Of a stretch of 50,030 nucleotides of DNA, positions 15,579-24,714 are shown piece by piece. The DNA comes from Flavobacterium sp. (GTDB lineage Bacteria; Bacteroidota; Bacteroidia; Chitinophagales; Chitinophagaceae). The notes under the pieces are model-generated. The model was given only the letters and a program-made list of their open reading frames with translations, did not search any database and was not told the DNA's origin. The stretch is taken from the NCBI GenBank assembly GCA_030053925.1, contig JASGCX010000021.1, positions 1 to 50,030 on the forward strand, written 5' to 3'. Each line of letters starts with the position of its first letter. Within the stretch, counting starts at the first letter, position 1. Made by a program: the position numbers and the translations under genes.

Positions 15579-16061
15579 ATGTCAGCAATTTTTAAAATAA
15601 ATTTAAGTGCATTAAAAGAGGCAATTGCTCAAGAGAATACAGACCCAAGTCAACTCTTAGAAGAAAAAGAGTATTTGGATGAATCGTCAGAAAAAGCAAT
15701 TAAAATTGAAGAGCTAAAGACAAAGCGTGAATACAACTTATTGTTAGTGCAGAACCGAAAAGAAAGAAAAAAATATGCTAAACTTATATTTCGTTTGACT
15801 TGTTCTTGGACAACATTAATTTTTATCATCATTATAGCAAATGGATTAACTTGTATAAATGATAAAAAATATTTTGAATTTAATCTCTCAGACAAAGTAT
15901 TAATTACATTAATCACATCAACCACAATTAACTTTTTCGGATTCTTTCTTTTGGTAGTAAAGTATCTATTTAATACAAATGGCATAATATTCCCAATAAA
16001 TTCTGATTCTACAAAACCAAAAGTTCAAAGAGCAACCAAAAAAATAACTACAACCACTTAG
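15579..16061 (+). CDS. two-TM membrane protein, putative toxin partner of Panacea protein
   Basis: A 160-residue protein. The N-terminal 65 residues are charged and probably coiled coil (QLLEEKEYLDESSEKAIKIEELKTKREYN). Two TM helices follow (about 76-90, with TLIFIIIIANG, and 108-128, with LITLITSTTINFFGFFLLV), then KYLFNTN and a basic tail. The second TM block (L-I-x-x-x-T-T-x-N-x-x-G-x-x-x-x-V-x-K-Y-L-F) recurs in small membrane proteins found next to antitoxin or phage-defence genes, by my recollection. Coupled tightly behind a Panacea gene, it is best read as a membrane-acting toxin; no experiment is implied. Confidence 0.7.
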   Translation: MSAIFKINLSALKEAIAQENTDPSQLLEEKEYLDESSEKAIKIEELKTKREYNLLLVQNRKERKKYAKLIFRLTCSWTTLIFIIIIANGLTCINDKKYFEFNLSDKVLITLITSTTINFFGFFLLVVKYLFNTNGIIFPINSDSTKPKVQRATKKITTTT

Positions 16062-16067
16062 AAAGCA

Positions 16068-16218
16068 CTACGTCCAACATTAGGTTTGGCGTTATTGAGG
16101 CTTTGAAGAATATCGCCTCAACTTATGTTCTTTATTGTGCTTCAGTTTGGGCAGTACGTTATTAATGTGGCTTTGGTTGTGGGCTTACGGAACTTGAACC
16201 CTACAACAACGCAATCCC
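16068..16218 (+). mobile_element. attC-like recombination site B
   Basis: It begins six bases after the stop of the membrane protein gene with CTACGTCCAAC, the same opening as sites A and C. Inner arms GGTTTGGCGTTATTGAGG (16083-16100) and CCCTACAACAACGCAATCCC (16199-16218) are imperfectly complementary. The interior shares blocks with sites A and C: AACTTATGT, a CAG-TTT-GG-like block and GGTTGTGGGCTTACGG. The outer right box (a GTTG) is not evident, so the site looks partly decayed or its right half has diverged. The rest of the gap to 16303 holds nothing else I recognise. Confidence 0.5.
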
Positions 16219-16303
16219 TGCCCATAAATATTTCATTTAAACAAGCACATTTTTTAACTTAAAAAATTGATTTGCAACTATAACTACTTGTAACTAATTT
16301 ATT

Positions 16304-18928
16304 TTACTGCTTTAAAAACTTTACCGTTTTAATGCCTACATTATTTGCCATTTGCAATAGGTACCAACCACTAGGTAAGTTGCTAGTATTTATGTTGGTT
16401 TGCGTTGTATTACTAGGTATAGTTACGGTTATTATTTTTTTGCCTTGTACACTAAATAAAGTTGCTTGTGCCGTGGCACTAGTAACACCATATTTAAGCA
16501 CTAAAGTATTTACTACAGGATTTGGGTAAATGGCCAATGTAGTGGCAGCTTTAAATACTACAAACACTACCTTACTATAGGTAAATGTACCATCTGCGTT
16601 CATCATTTTTAAACGATAATATACAGTGCCGTTTCTTGTAGTAGCGTCTAGCCAATGGTAGCTATTAGTAGTTTGATTATTGGCTGCAATAGTAGCCATT
16701 GCGGTAAAGTTGCTAGCATCTATACTACTTTCTATTGTAAAGCCACGCATGTTTACTTCATTACTTGTTTGCCATTGCAATAAGGCTTTATCATTTTGCA
16801 AAGTGGCTAAAAATTGATTTAACCTTAGTGGCAACACTACATCAGAAGTAACACCTTCTATCTTCACATTTTGGCTTGTAAAATAACGATTGCCCGAACC
16901 AGTAATCCAAGCATACATACGCACAGAAAGTGTTTGGCCCGGGCTTACAGATATATAGGTAGGTATAGTGGCTACCTGCTGCCCTGTAAGTGGCGTGGTA
17001 CTAGTATTAAGCAGTACAACAGGCGCATCAACTGTAGCATTGTAGGTAGAACCATTGTAAGTACAAGTGCCTACAGGTGCAGATGTTACAAAATTATCTA
17101 GCGAATAATAAACCGCCATTCGTGCAGTGCTTGTGCCACCACCAAGTACATGTAATTGCACAGAATTTGCCGTAAAATACTTATCATTTGAAGGGCTTAT
17201 TTTGTACTCGGTGTACACATTAGCATCGTAAGCCGTAGGCAAAAAAGAGGTAGTACCTGTACGCTGCCAACCTGCAACTGTACCAAATGTGCTGCCGTAT
17301 TGTGTACCTACCATACTACTGCCAAGCAATTGATTAGCTGCCGTAACATTACCAATTACAGATGCTGTTTGATTGGTGAGTAGCGACCAAATGCCTGAAG
17401 CAGGTGCTGTAGGAACTGTGGTTGTAGGTGGGGGTGTGGTTGTTTGTGTTGACGTAATATTGTTTAAATAGTTTTCTAAGTTGGTATAACCGTTGCTTGC
17501 AAATACACCTCTATCAACAGCATTATTAGGGTTAAGATTATTAGCTGTTTCCCAATCATCGGGCATACCATCATGGTCGGTATCTGTAGGTGGTGTTGCT
17601 GTAGCCAAATAAGGCCAAGCATTTACGGTTTGTGCATAGGGCGTTGCATGTGGAAAACCGCCTTGTACATCAATATGTGCACCTGTTCTATTTTTTACAT
17701 TGTTAATTATGCGTTGGTCTAGCGTATCTCTTACAGGTAATACGCAGCCCACACCCTTTAAAACAGTATCGTAGGCAATGGTAGCATCATCGGTAATTGT
17801 AGGTAAATAGTTTGATAGAAATGGGCTTGTTACTTTCGATTTTACAGTATCGGCAGCCTTACCAGACAGCATAGATACACCACTCCAATTATTAGCAGTA
17901 TTTGTTGTAGAGCCATCCACATAATTACCCGATAAATAATACTTCGCATAGCCATTGGTGGCATTACTATCTACACCTACTATTCTATACCTTACACCAC
18001 TACTAGTTACAGGGCCGTATTTGTAGTAATTATTTACCAAATTATAATTACCACCTTCGCCACCATAAACAGTATTAATGCCCCAATTGTACAATACATT
18101 GTTTCTAAAATCGGCTGTTTCTATTACACCACTTGCATAACTACTGTTACCTGCAAAACGTGGGTTTCTATTGCGACAATGTGCAAATAAATTGTGGTGA
18201 AAAGAGGCATGAATACCGCCCCAAATACCACCATAACCATGCTGTTCAAAGTCTGTATCGCCTGTTTCAAAATGGTACGAATAATTCAAAGGTTCCGAAA
18301 TTAAATTCCATTGTAGTGTTACGCTATCGCCACGATACACCGTTAGGGCTTCATCGTTACTCCAACTTATGCTGCAATGGTCTATAATCAAATTTTTATT
18401 ACCCAAATTACCAAGTGCATCATCGCCACCGCTACCATCTATAGGCATACATGCGCTAGTAAAAGGTGCCACTGGTACACCGCAACCAGCAGGAGAGGTT
18501 TTTAATTGATTTTTATCGCCCATTCTACAGCGTATGTAGCGCACTATTACGTTATCACCATTAACTACTACAGGATAATCTGCTATGCAAATACCATCAC
18601 CTGGCGCAGTTTGCCCAGCAATGGTAGTATTAGCAGGTATATTTAGCCTTGCGGTAAGATGTATAGTGCCAGACACTCTAAACACAATGGTTCTATAAGG
18701 ATAGGTACTTGTAGATTGGCTACAGGCATAGCGCAAACTACCAACTGTATTTACATCGGTAAGGTTGGTTACTTCAAATACAGTGGTTATGTTAGTAGCG
18801 GTACCTCTACCACCGCTTGTATATTTACCAGCACCTTCGGCACCAGGAAAAGCAATTTGTTGGGCACTAACATGTGCAGTTACAATAGATAAAAAAACAA
18901 AACAAAAACGAAGTAAAGTATGGCGCAT
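16304..18928 (-). CDS. secreted pectate lyase (PL1-like) with T9SS C-terminal domain
   Basis: An 874-residue secreted enzyme predicted to cleave polygalacturonate by beta-elimination. A signal peptide (LLRFCFVFLSIVTAHVSAQ) is followed by a right-handed beta-helix (about 22-430) with IAFPGAEGAGKYTSGGRGG-type N-terminus, LIIDHCSISWSNDEAL and HHNLFAHCRNRNPRFAGN, as in Bacteroidota pectate lyases. A calcium-binding thrombospondin-3-like stretch (DTDHDGMPDDWE) and a central beta region come next. The last 75 residues (IYPNPVVNTLVLKY to the end) form a type IX secretion sorting domain, so it is probably surface-anchored or released. The start is ATG 18928, at the signal peptide. It is monocistronic, with no SusCD pair nearby. 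Confidence 0.9.
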   Translation of the reverse strand: MRHTLLRFCFVFLSIVTAHVSAQQIAFPGAEGAGKYTSGGRGTATNITTVFEVTNLTDVNTVGSLRYACSQSTSTYPYRTIVFRVSGTIHLTARLNIPANTTIAGQTAPGDGICIADYPVVVNGDNVIVRYIRCRMGDKNQLKTSPAGCGVPVAPFTSACMPIDGSGGDDALGNLGNKNLIIDHCSISWSNDEALTVYRGDSVTLQWNLISEPLNYSYHFETGDTDFEQHGYGGIWGGIHASFHHNLFAHCRNRNPRFAGNSSYASGVIETADFRNNVLYNWGINTVYGGEGGNYNLVNNYYKYGPVTSSGVRYRIVGVDSNATNGYAKYYLSGNYVDGSTTNTANNWSGVSMLSGKAADTVKSKVTSPFLSNYLPTITDDATIAYDTVLKGVGCVLPVRDTLDQRIINNVKNRTGAHIDVQGGFPHATPYAQTVNAWPYLATATPPTDTDHDGMPDDWETANNLNPNNAVDRGVFASNGYTNLENYLNNITSTQTTTPPPTTTVPTAPASGIWSLLTNQTASVIGNVTAANQLLGSSMVGTQYGSTFGTVAGWQRTGTTSFLPTAYDANVYTEYKISPSNDKYFTANSVQLHVLGGGTSTARMAVYYSLDNFVTSAPVGTCTYNGSTYNATVDAPVVLLNTSTTPLTGQQVATIPTYISVSPGQTLSVRMYAWITGSGNRYFTSQNVKIEGVTSDVVLPLRLNQFLATLQNDKALLQWQTSNEVNMRGFTIESSIDASNFTAMATIAANNQTTNSYHWLDATTRNGTVYYRLKMMNADGTFTYSKVVFVVFKAATTLAIYPNPVVNTLVLKYGVTSATAQATLFSVQGKKIITVTIPSNTTQTNINTSNLPSGWYLLQMANNVGIKTVKFLKQ

Positions 18929-19081
18929 AATAGTTGTAAAATAGTGGTGGTTAAACAGAATTAAATACCGCTTTGCGAGCATTGCAATGTTGCAGAAACC
19001 GCTTACAAAGCGAACTTACTGTACAAGCCATAATTGTTATTAAAACGCTTGTTATTTTACTGGCAACGATTGCGTAACCTA

Positions 19082-19115
19082 AATAAAAAAGCATAGCCCA
19101 ATAATAAGCTATGCT
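19082..19115 (-). terminator. terminator downstream of rloAB pair
   Basis: Read on the minus strand, AGCATAGC and GCTATGCT form an 8-bp perfect stem (19090-19115) followed by a T-run. It lies about 190 bases past the RloB-like stop and would end that operon before the pectate lyase gene. The 373-base gap 18929-19301 holds no credible gene; a hydrophobic 64-codon minus frame there runs through this hairpin and is rejected. Confidence 0.65.
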
Positions 19116-19301
19116 ATAAATGACACCTGCAAACTCTTCTATCATGCGGTACGCTATTGCATTTTGGATAAAATATTCTTCAGAGAAGTTCTAAATTTTA
19201 TCGCACAAGTACACAACTTAAAGAGGGAATAACTTTAAAAAAAGCTGTTGGCAAGTATGTTAATAGTGGCGGAAATAGGCAAAATGTAGCCATCATCAAA
19301 T

Positions 19302-20060
19302 TTATTTGGGCAATTGTTTACCGCCTAGCCTTAACAACTCCTGAACCAAATAATGCACATGCGTACACGGCGACTTTTCATTATGAGGCTTTACTGAATT
19401 TGCGTGGTATTTTTCTAGAACTTTTGCCCTTTTAATAGCAAGATTAGTATTTGGAACGATTGTGTCTCTTACTATGAATAGAAAATTATTCTTTTGCTTT
19501 AATGATGATTTATAATTGAATTGTTGATACTTTAATACCTTTTGTAAATGTTCGTTTGGATTATCAATTGCCTTGAATATTTCTGTTAGTCTTTCATAAT
19601 ATATTTTTCTACTTTTATAATTTTCTATATTGGGTTCAATATCTTCAAAATGAAGCAAAATCCAAAGTTCAAAAGCATCATTACTCCATGCAGTTTTAAT
19701 TCCTCTTGCCTTTGCGGTTTCAATTGATTCATTAAAAGATGTATTACCCAAAAGTTGTTTGTCTATAGTTTCCTCTTTATCTCTATCAAAAACACACCAA
19801 ACTTGTGTTTCATCGTTTTTTAAAACAGGCTGATTATCTATTATTTCCATCAATTCTTCACTTACACAGTGTGTTATTGCTTTAAAAACATTTTCTATTT
19901 TACTCTTTTGCCCGGCAACTGTATTAATTTTTATTAGCTGTGTTTCAAAATATTTGAAATACAGGGGCTCGCTAACTTCATCTTCACAGAAAATAATAAA
20001 AGTTGGCAACGAGTCGGCTGTTCTAGCATCATTCTTTTTAAGATTCCATGGTTCCTCCAT
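19302..20060 (-). CDS. RloB-like protein (AbiL-type effector)
   Basis: A 252-residue protein of the RloB family. LPTFIIFCEDEVSEPLYF (residues 19-36) and QVWCVFDRDKEE (about 85-97) give the Glu and the Asp-x-Asp pattern of a TOPRIM-like nuclease core, followed by NDAFELWILLHFE and a basic C-terminal half. In the phage abortive-infection system AbiL, and in Rlo loci, an RloB-like gene follows an AAA ATPase gene, exactly as here. The starts overlap: its first 23 bp lie in the end of the ATPase gene. It probably acts as the toxic effector triggered by the ATPase during infection; this is inferred from family knowledge. Confidence 0.85.
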   Translation of the reverse strand: MEEPWNLKKNDARTADSLPTFIIFCEDEVSEPLYFKYFETQLIKINTVAGQKSKIENVFKAITHCVSEELMEIIDNQPVLKNDETQVWCVFDRDKEETIDKQLLGNTSFNESIETAKARGIKTAWSNDAFELWILLHFEDIEPNIENYKSRKIYYERLTEIFKAIDNPNEHLQKVLKYQQFNYKSSLKQKNNFLFIVRDTIVPNTNLAIKRAKVLEKYHANSVKPHNEKSPCTHVHYLVQELLRLGGKQLPK

Positions 20061-21357
20061 TTATTTCTAAAGATTTATTAGATGAAAAATTAGCAAGCAT
20101 GGGAAGGGCGCCGTAAAAGCCCGCTAGATATTGTTTTGCAAAATCAGCATCATTTCTAATGCCTTTCAAATCGGCTAAAGAATATAAGCGTGTTGAATTA
20201 TCTTCCTTTTTTTCTGTAAAATAAAACTGGTCTCTTCGCATAATTGATGGTGACATCAAGTTTGTATCGTGGCTAGTAAAAAGTAGTTGTGCATTGCTCT
20301 TATTTAGTAGCTTATTATTAAATAGAGTAATTAATTTAATGAGAAATGCAGGGTGAAAATTACTGTCAACTTCATCAATAATAACTAATACACTCATGGG
20401 CATATTAAATGCTCGAAGTAAAACACCTGCAATATCAAATATTTTTTGTGTTCCTGCCGATTCGTTAAAGCCTAAGTTTAGGCGAATAGCTACTTGTGCA
20501 TTTTGCTTAGTAATAAACTGCTTTACAAAATAAATATTCTCATAAGGTAGAATTTCATCTTCAGATTTGTTTGCATCTCTATCTAAAATAATATCCTTGT
20601 AGCTATGATTGAAAGTAGCTAACAATTCTAGAAATTCTTCTTTACGGTTTTCTTTTTCTAAAAGAAAAAGCGAGTTCCATCTAAATCCATCAAAAGCATT
20701 TTTGAAATTGGATATTGTATAGCCACTTAAAAATCTTCTTATCCTAGCGCATATACCATCTCTATCAAAAGCGGCAGCATGTGTTAAAAACAATGTGTGT
20801 TCGTACTGGTGTGGTGGTATTTTTTCTTTATTTGGTAATTTATCTTTACTTACTTCTCCAAATTTGCGTATAAAAAACTCCCCCATTTTTTGCCCCTTGG
20901 TGCCAAAAAGCCATTCGTAAGTAATAATTTCTTTGCTAATAGTTTCATTATTCTTTTTAAAAGAACTCCCATAACTTAAATTTTTCTTTACAGTAAAACC
21001 GTATCTGTATTTCTTATTCTCAATATTAAAAACAAGTTGAAAGAAAGATTCGGAATTATTCGCATTTTCCTGAAAAAGAAAGGGGTCTGTTAAAGAATTC
21101 AAATTAGACTCGGTACTTGCTTCGTTAGTTATTGCTCTTAAAAAATACTCCAAAGCTTTAATTATATTACTTTTTCCGCTTCCGTTTGCGCCATATATCC
21201 CCACCGTTTTAAGTAATTTTTGTCCTACCTCATCCGAAATATTTTCATCGTCTAAATTTGAGTTTTCTTCCGAACTTTTCAATCCAGTAGCAACAAAACT
21301 TATGGTCTGTAAATCTTGTATTGAACGAAAATTTTTCACACTAAATTCAACTATCAT
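20038..21357 (-). CDS. RloA-like AAA ATPase (AbiL-type sensor)
   Basis: A 439-residue ABC/SMC-type ATPase. It opens MIVEFSVKNFRSIQDLQTISF, the usual beta strands before the P-loop, then Walker A GIYGANGSGKSN (about 53-64). Walker B (VLVIIDEVDSNFHPAFL) and the switch TSHDTNL lie in the last third. Such RloA proteins pair with RloB effectors in AbiL-like defence. The gene order ATPase then RloB with a 23-bp overlap supports a two-gene operon. A TATAATTTGC sequence near 21389-21398 on the minus strand could be its -7 element with one extra base of spacing. The upstream 448-base gap is mostly the 21-bp repeat array. Confidence 0.88.
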   Translation of the reverse strand: MIVEFSVKNFRSIQDLQTISFVATGLKSSEENSNLDDENISDEVGQKLLKTVGIYGANGSGKSNIIKALEYFLRAITNEASTESNLNSLTDPFLFQENANNSESFFQLVFNIENKKYRYGFTVKKNLSYGSSFKKNNETISKEIITYEWLFGTKGQKMGEFFIRKFGEVSKDKLPNKEKIPPHQYEHTLFLTHAAAFDRDGICARIRRFLSGYTISNFKNAFDGFRWNSLFLLEKENRKEEFLELLATFNHSYKDIILDRDANKSEDEILPYENIYFVKQFITKQNAQVAIRLNLGFNESAGTQKIFDIAGVLLRAFNMPMSVLVIIDEVDSNFHPAFLIKLITLFNNKLLNKSNAQLLFTSHDTNLMSPSIMRRDQFYFTEKKEDNSTRLYSLADLKGIRNDADFAKQYLAGFYGALPMLANFSSNKSLEINGGTMES

Positions 21358-21549
21358 TTTACAGTTTTGTGATTATTTGACAATAGTACGCAAATTATAC
21401 GCCTAAAAGTATTTTTTTGTGTTACAATTTGTTCAAATTCTGCAAATTTCAAGTTAAGTTTAATGGCTCTTGTACTACGCCACAAAATTTTATTTTGCTA
21501 AACCCCAAAAAAATGGATGAATCTTTCAACTACCTTCCCCATCCTTCTA

Positions 21550-21800
21550 GCTAACTTGTTTAAAACCCTGCTAACTAATACAACACGCCTGCTAACTAGT
21601 GCAAATGCTTAACAAATTAATAAAAATATTTAACCAAGTAGTACAATAGCATTGCTAAGTTATTAAACACAGTTGCTAACTGATGTAAATTCTTAACAAA
21701 TTAGTAAAAATAATTTACCAAGTAATACAAATTGGTTGCTAACTAATGCAACAGCCCTGCTAAGTGGTACAACAGGGCTGCTAAGTGGTTTTTGTTAGCT
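21550..21800. repeat. 21-bp tandem repeat array 1 (84-bp higher-order period)
   Basis: Twelve head-to-tail units, eleven of exactly 21 bp and the first of 20. Typical units start GCTAACTAATACAAC or GCTAAGTGGTACAAC. The four units from 21591 and the four from 21675 repeat each other as an 84-bp superunit, including the odd units starting ACAAATTA and ACCAAGTA. The array begins 5 bases past the stop of the minus-strand gene at 21806 and is related to array 2 at 41862. It has stop codons in every useful frame, so it is not coding; absence of spacers rules out CRISPR. Confidence 0.9.
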
Positions 21801-21805
21801 ACGTG

Positions 21806-22552
21806 CTATTTGGGTTCGGTTGGTGGGGGTGGGGTATGGTTGCCGCTACCGTTTACCGTTTTTAAAATGGCTGCAAAACTGAATAAATTGGCTTTGTTAG
21901 ATTTTTTCTTTTTGTAAAAGTCTAATACCAATTTGCTAAAATCTTTTACCACAGCCGTATAAATGGCATTTAGTTCTGTAACGCCATCGGCAGTAATTAC
22001 TTTGCTAGTGTCTTTATAAGTCTCTTGGTTCACGTGATTGTCTACTAGGGTTTTGGATAAGTCTATTAGCTTATCTACTGCGGCTATTTTAATGTCTTTA
22101 CTAGCCGTTATTTCTGCCTTTACCGCATTGGTAGCATTGGTTTTAAATTTTGCTAAAAATTCTATCAGAGCTATTTGATCCATCTGTTGTGCTTTAGCAG
22201 CAAACTCGGTAAAGCCAAGTTGTTTTAGCAATTCTGTTTTACGTGCAGTATTTTTTACAGCTACGCCCATGCGCAATGCAAGGGTAGATAATATGGGCAA
22301 CGCTTCTGCTTGTATTTGTTTTACAAGTGCAGTTGCTTCTCGTTGGTCTTTCTTAGGGTCTATACCTAAAATATTTTCTAGGGCATTTTCAATTCTAGTT
22401 AGTAAAGCTGTTATTGCTCTAACATTCCAATTCTCGTTTTCTTCGGTAAGTTCTGCAATGTTTGCAAGTGCATTTTTTAAAATAATAGACAGTACAGTTA
22501 GCATAACTGTGTCTTTGGCACTGTATAGGCGTTTTAATTTTTCTTGTGACAT
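21806..22552 (-). CDS. helical protein of unknown function, possibly DUF6261-like
   Basis: A 248-residue protein without signal peptide or TM, predicted almost all-helical (KLKRLYSAKDTVMLTVLSIIL, NVRAITALLTRIENALENILG and so on), ending in a flexible tail THTPPPPTEPK-like (Pro-rich, last 10 residues). It resembles the Bacteroidota helical proteins of about 230-250 residues annotated DUF6261, but I am not certain of that. No catalytic motif is seen. It lies between typA and the defence pair rloAB, and its stop is followed at once by the 21-bp repeat array. Codon use looks like that of core genes. Confidence 0.7.
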   Translation of the reverse strand: MSQEKLKRLYSAKDTVMLTVLSIILKNALANIAELTEENENWNVRAITALLTRIENALENILGIDPKKDQREATALVKQIQAEALPILSTLALRMGVAVKNTARKTELLKQLGFTEFAAKAQQMDQIALIEFLAKFKTNATNAVKAEITASKDIKIAAVDKLIDLSKTLVDNHVNQETYKDTSKVITADGVTELNAIYTAVVKDFSKLVLDFYKKKKSNKANLFSFAAILKTVNGSGNHTPPPPTEPK

Positions 22553-22641
22553 GATATTATAAGTTTTGTTGGCACAATTTAATTAAAAAATTTTTTTTAC
22601 AAAAAAAATATTGCCTAATAAGTTGTGATATTAGTGCCAAC

Positions 22642-22673
22642 AAAAAAGCCACTCAACTTTTGCTGAATGGCTT
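22642..22673 (-). terminator. terminator of typA
   Basis: On the minus strand AAGCCATTCAGC pairs with the TTGAGTGGCTT side (22646-22673) and is followed by TTTTTTG. It starts about 23 bases beyond the typA stop and isolates typA from the helical-protein gene downstream. Confidence 0.8.
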
Positions 22674-22695
22674 GTATATTGTAGAAACAGTGGTT

Positions 22696-24510
22696 TTATG
22701 CTACTGCTTCGCTTTGCATACTTTTAGATGTTTTCTTGCGTTCATCTTCGTTTAAAATTACCTTACGCATACGAATATTTTTTGGTGTTACCTCTATACA
22801 TTCATCTTGCTGTATGTATTCCATACATTCTTCTAAGGTTAGCAAAGTTTTTGGTGCAATACGTGTTGCATCGTCGCTACCGCTTGCACGGTGGTTGGTT
22901 AGTTTTTTGGGTTCGGTAGCGTTTACTATCAAATCGCCTGGTTTAATGTGTTCGGCAATAATTTGGCCTGTGTACACATCTTCACCTGGATCTACAAAAA
23001 ACTTACCTCTATCTTGTAATTTATCAATTGAGTAACCAGTGGTTTTTTCTTGGTTTTTAGAAATTAATACACCATTGCTTCTACCAGGTATAGGGCCTTT
23101 CCAAGGTTTGTATTCAAGAAAGCGGTGTGCCATTACGGCTTCACCAGCGGTATTGGTTAACATTTGCGAACGCAAACCAATTAAGCCACGTGAAGGAATT
23201 TCGAACTCTAAGTGTTGCATTTCGCCCTTGCTTTCCATAATAAGCATTTCGCCTTTACGTTGTGTTACAAGGTCTATTACTTTACCGCTAAATTCGCTTG
23301 GTACATCTACCACGAGGTTTTCGTATGGTTCGTGTTTTTTATCGTCAATATATTTTATCAAAACTTGAGGGTTACCAACGGTTAATTCGTAACCTTCTCT
23401 GCGCATGGTTTCTACCAATACGCCAAGGTGCAAAATACCACGTCCGTACACTAAGAAGCTATCGGCACTGTCTGTATCTTCAATGCGTAGGGCTAGGTTT
23501 TTTTCAGTTTCTTTCATTAAACGGTCTCGCAAGTGGCGAGAAGTAACGAACTTACCATCTTTACCAAAGAATGGTGAGTTGTTAATGCTGAAAGTCATAC
23601 TCATGGTAGGCTCATCTACACTAATAATTGCCAATGCTTCAGGATTTTCTATATCGGCAATGGTATCGCCAATTGTAAAATCTTCAATACCAACTACTGC
23701 GCAAATATCGCCGGCTAACACTTCGGTTACTTTGCGTTTACCTAAAGATTCAAAAATGTATAATTCTTTTACTCTAGATTTTTGAATTCTGCCATCGGTG
23801 CGCATTAAGCTAAATGGTTGGCCTTCGCTAATGCTACCACGGGCTACACGACCTACCGCAATACGGCCTAAGAAAGTAGAGTAATCTAAAGAGGTGATTT
23901 GCATTTGTAAGTTGCCATCTTGTACGTTTGGTGGGGGTACATATTGTAAAATACCATCCATTAATGGGGTAATATCTTCGCTTTGCTCGTTTTTACTATT
24001 AAACCAACCGTTTTTACCACTACCGTAAAAAGTAGCGAAATTTAATTGTTCTTCGGTAGCATCTAGGTTAAAGAATAATTCAAATACTGCATCATGCACT
24101 TCGTCGGGGCGGCAGTTTGGTTTATCTACTTTATTAATTACAACAATTGGTTTTAAGTTTAATTGCAATGCTTTTTGCAACACAAAACGTGTTTGAGGCA
24201 TAGGCCCTTCAAAAGCATCTACTAATAAAATAACGCCATCGGCCATTTTTAATACACGCTCAACCTCGCCGCCAAAGTCGCTGTGCCCGGGTGTATCAAT
24301 TACGTTAATTTTTACATCTTTATATACAACAGATGCATTTTTAGAGAAGATAGTGATACCACGTTCTCTTTCAAGATCGTTGCTATCCATAATTAACTCA
24401 CCAGTATCCTGATTAGCACGAAAAACATTTGTTTGGTGTAAAATTTTGTCTACCAAGGTAGTTTTACCATGGTCAACGTGTGCAATAATTGCAATGTTTC
24501 TTATATCCAT
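22696..24510 (-). CDS. typA: ribosome-associated GTPase TypA/BipA
   Basis: A 604-residue translational GTPase related to EF-G/LepA, needed for ribosome assembly or translation under stress. It begins [21 protein letters not shown] (G1), then [12 protein letters not shown] (switch), [16 protein letters not shown] (G3) and NKVDKP (G4). The EF-G-like C-terminal domains contain [12 protein letters not shown] and the BipA-specific end [15 protein letters not shown]. Length and order are normal. The typA gene is transcribed alone: a terminator lies behind it and a hairpin (24550-24569) lies in front. It stands between two ATPase/TOPRIM-type defence pairs, suggesting that the flanks of this core gene are an insertion hot spot. 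Confidence 0.97.
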   Translation of the reverse strand: MDIRNIAIIAHVDHGKTTLVDKILHQTNVFRANQDTGELIMDSNDLERERGITIFSKNASVVYKDVKINVIDTPGHSDFGGEVERVLKMADGVILLVDAFEGPMPQTRFVLQKALQLNLKPIVVINKVDKPNCRPDEVHDAVFELFFNLDATEEQLNFATFYGSGKNGWFNSKNEQSEDITPLMDGILQYVPPPNVQDGNLQMQITSLDYSTFLGRIAVGRVARGSISEGQPFSLMRTDGRIQKSRVKELYIFESLGKRKVTEVLAGDICAVVGIEDFTIGDTIADIENPEALAIISVDEPTMSMTFSINNSPFFGKDGKFVTSRHLRDRLMKETEKNLALRIEDTDSADSFLVYGRGILHLGVLVETMRREGYELTVGNPQVLIKYIDDKKHEPYENLVVDVPSEFSGKVIDLVTQRKGEMLIMESKGEMQHLEFEIPSRGLIGLRSQMLTNTAGEAVMAHRFLEYKPWKGPIPGRSNGVLISKNQEKTTGYSIDKLQDRGKFFVDPGEDVYTGQIIAEHIKPGDLIVNATEPKKLTNHRASGSDDATRIAPKTLLTLEECMEYIQQDECIEVTPKNIRMRKVILNEDERKKTSKSMQSEAVA

Positions 24511-24549
24511 TATTATTTTTTTGGGCTATCCAATTTACCTAAAACACAA

Positions 24550-24569
24550 GCCTGTAAAGAGTTACAGGC
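24550..24569 (-). terminator. hairpin between DUF4276 gene and typA
   Basis: GCCTGTAA and TTACAGGC form a perfect 8-bp stem with loop AGAG. On the minus strand it is followed by TTGTGTTTT, a weak U-tract. It could end the ATPase-DUF4276 transcript, 150 bases past its stop, or lie in the typA leader. Confidence 0.5.
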
Positions 24570-24714
24570 AAAAAGGTGTACTTGCTAGCTACTTTTGAAG
24601 GTGCGAATGTATGGCTTTAAGGCGGGGTGAAAAAATGTAAGCCTATGGTTTACAAATAATTCATAATTATTTCACTGTAAAATAGAGGGTAAGTATTGGC
24701 TAATAACTATATGA

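Noticed and set aside
18951..19145. A hydrophobic 64-codon minus-strand frame.
   Set aside because: It runs through a clear terminator hairpin, and its hydrophobicity follows from A+T-rich sequence; no family match.
21390..21450. A GTTCAAATTC stretch recalling a tRNA T-loop.
   Set aside because: No acceptor stem, D-arm or anticodon arm can be built around it.
21550..21800. CRISPR array as an explanation for the 21-bp repeats.
   Set aside because: Units are contiguous without unique spacers and no cas genes are near.
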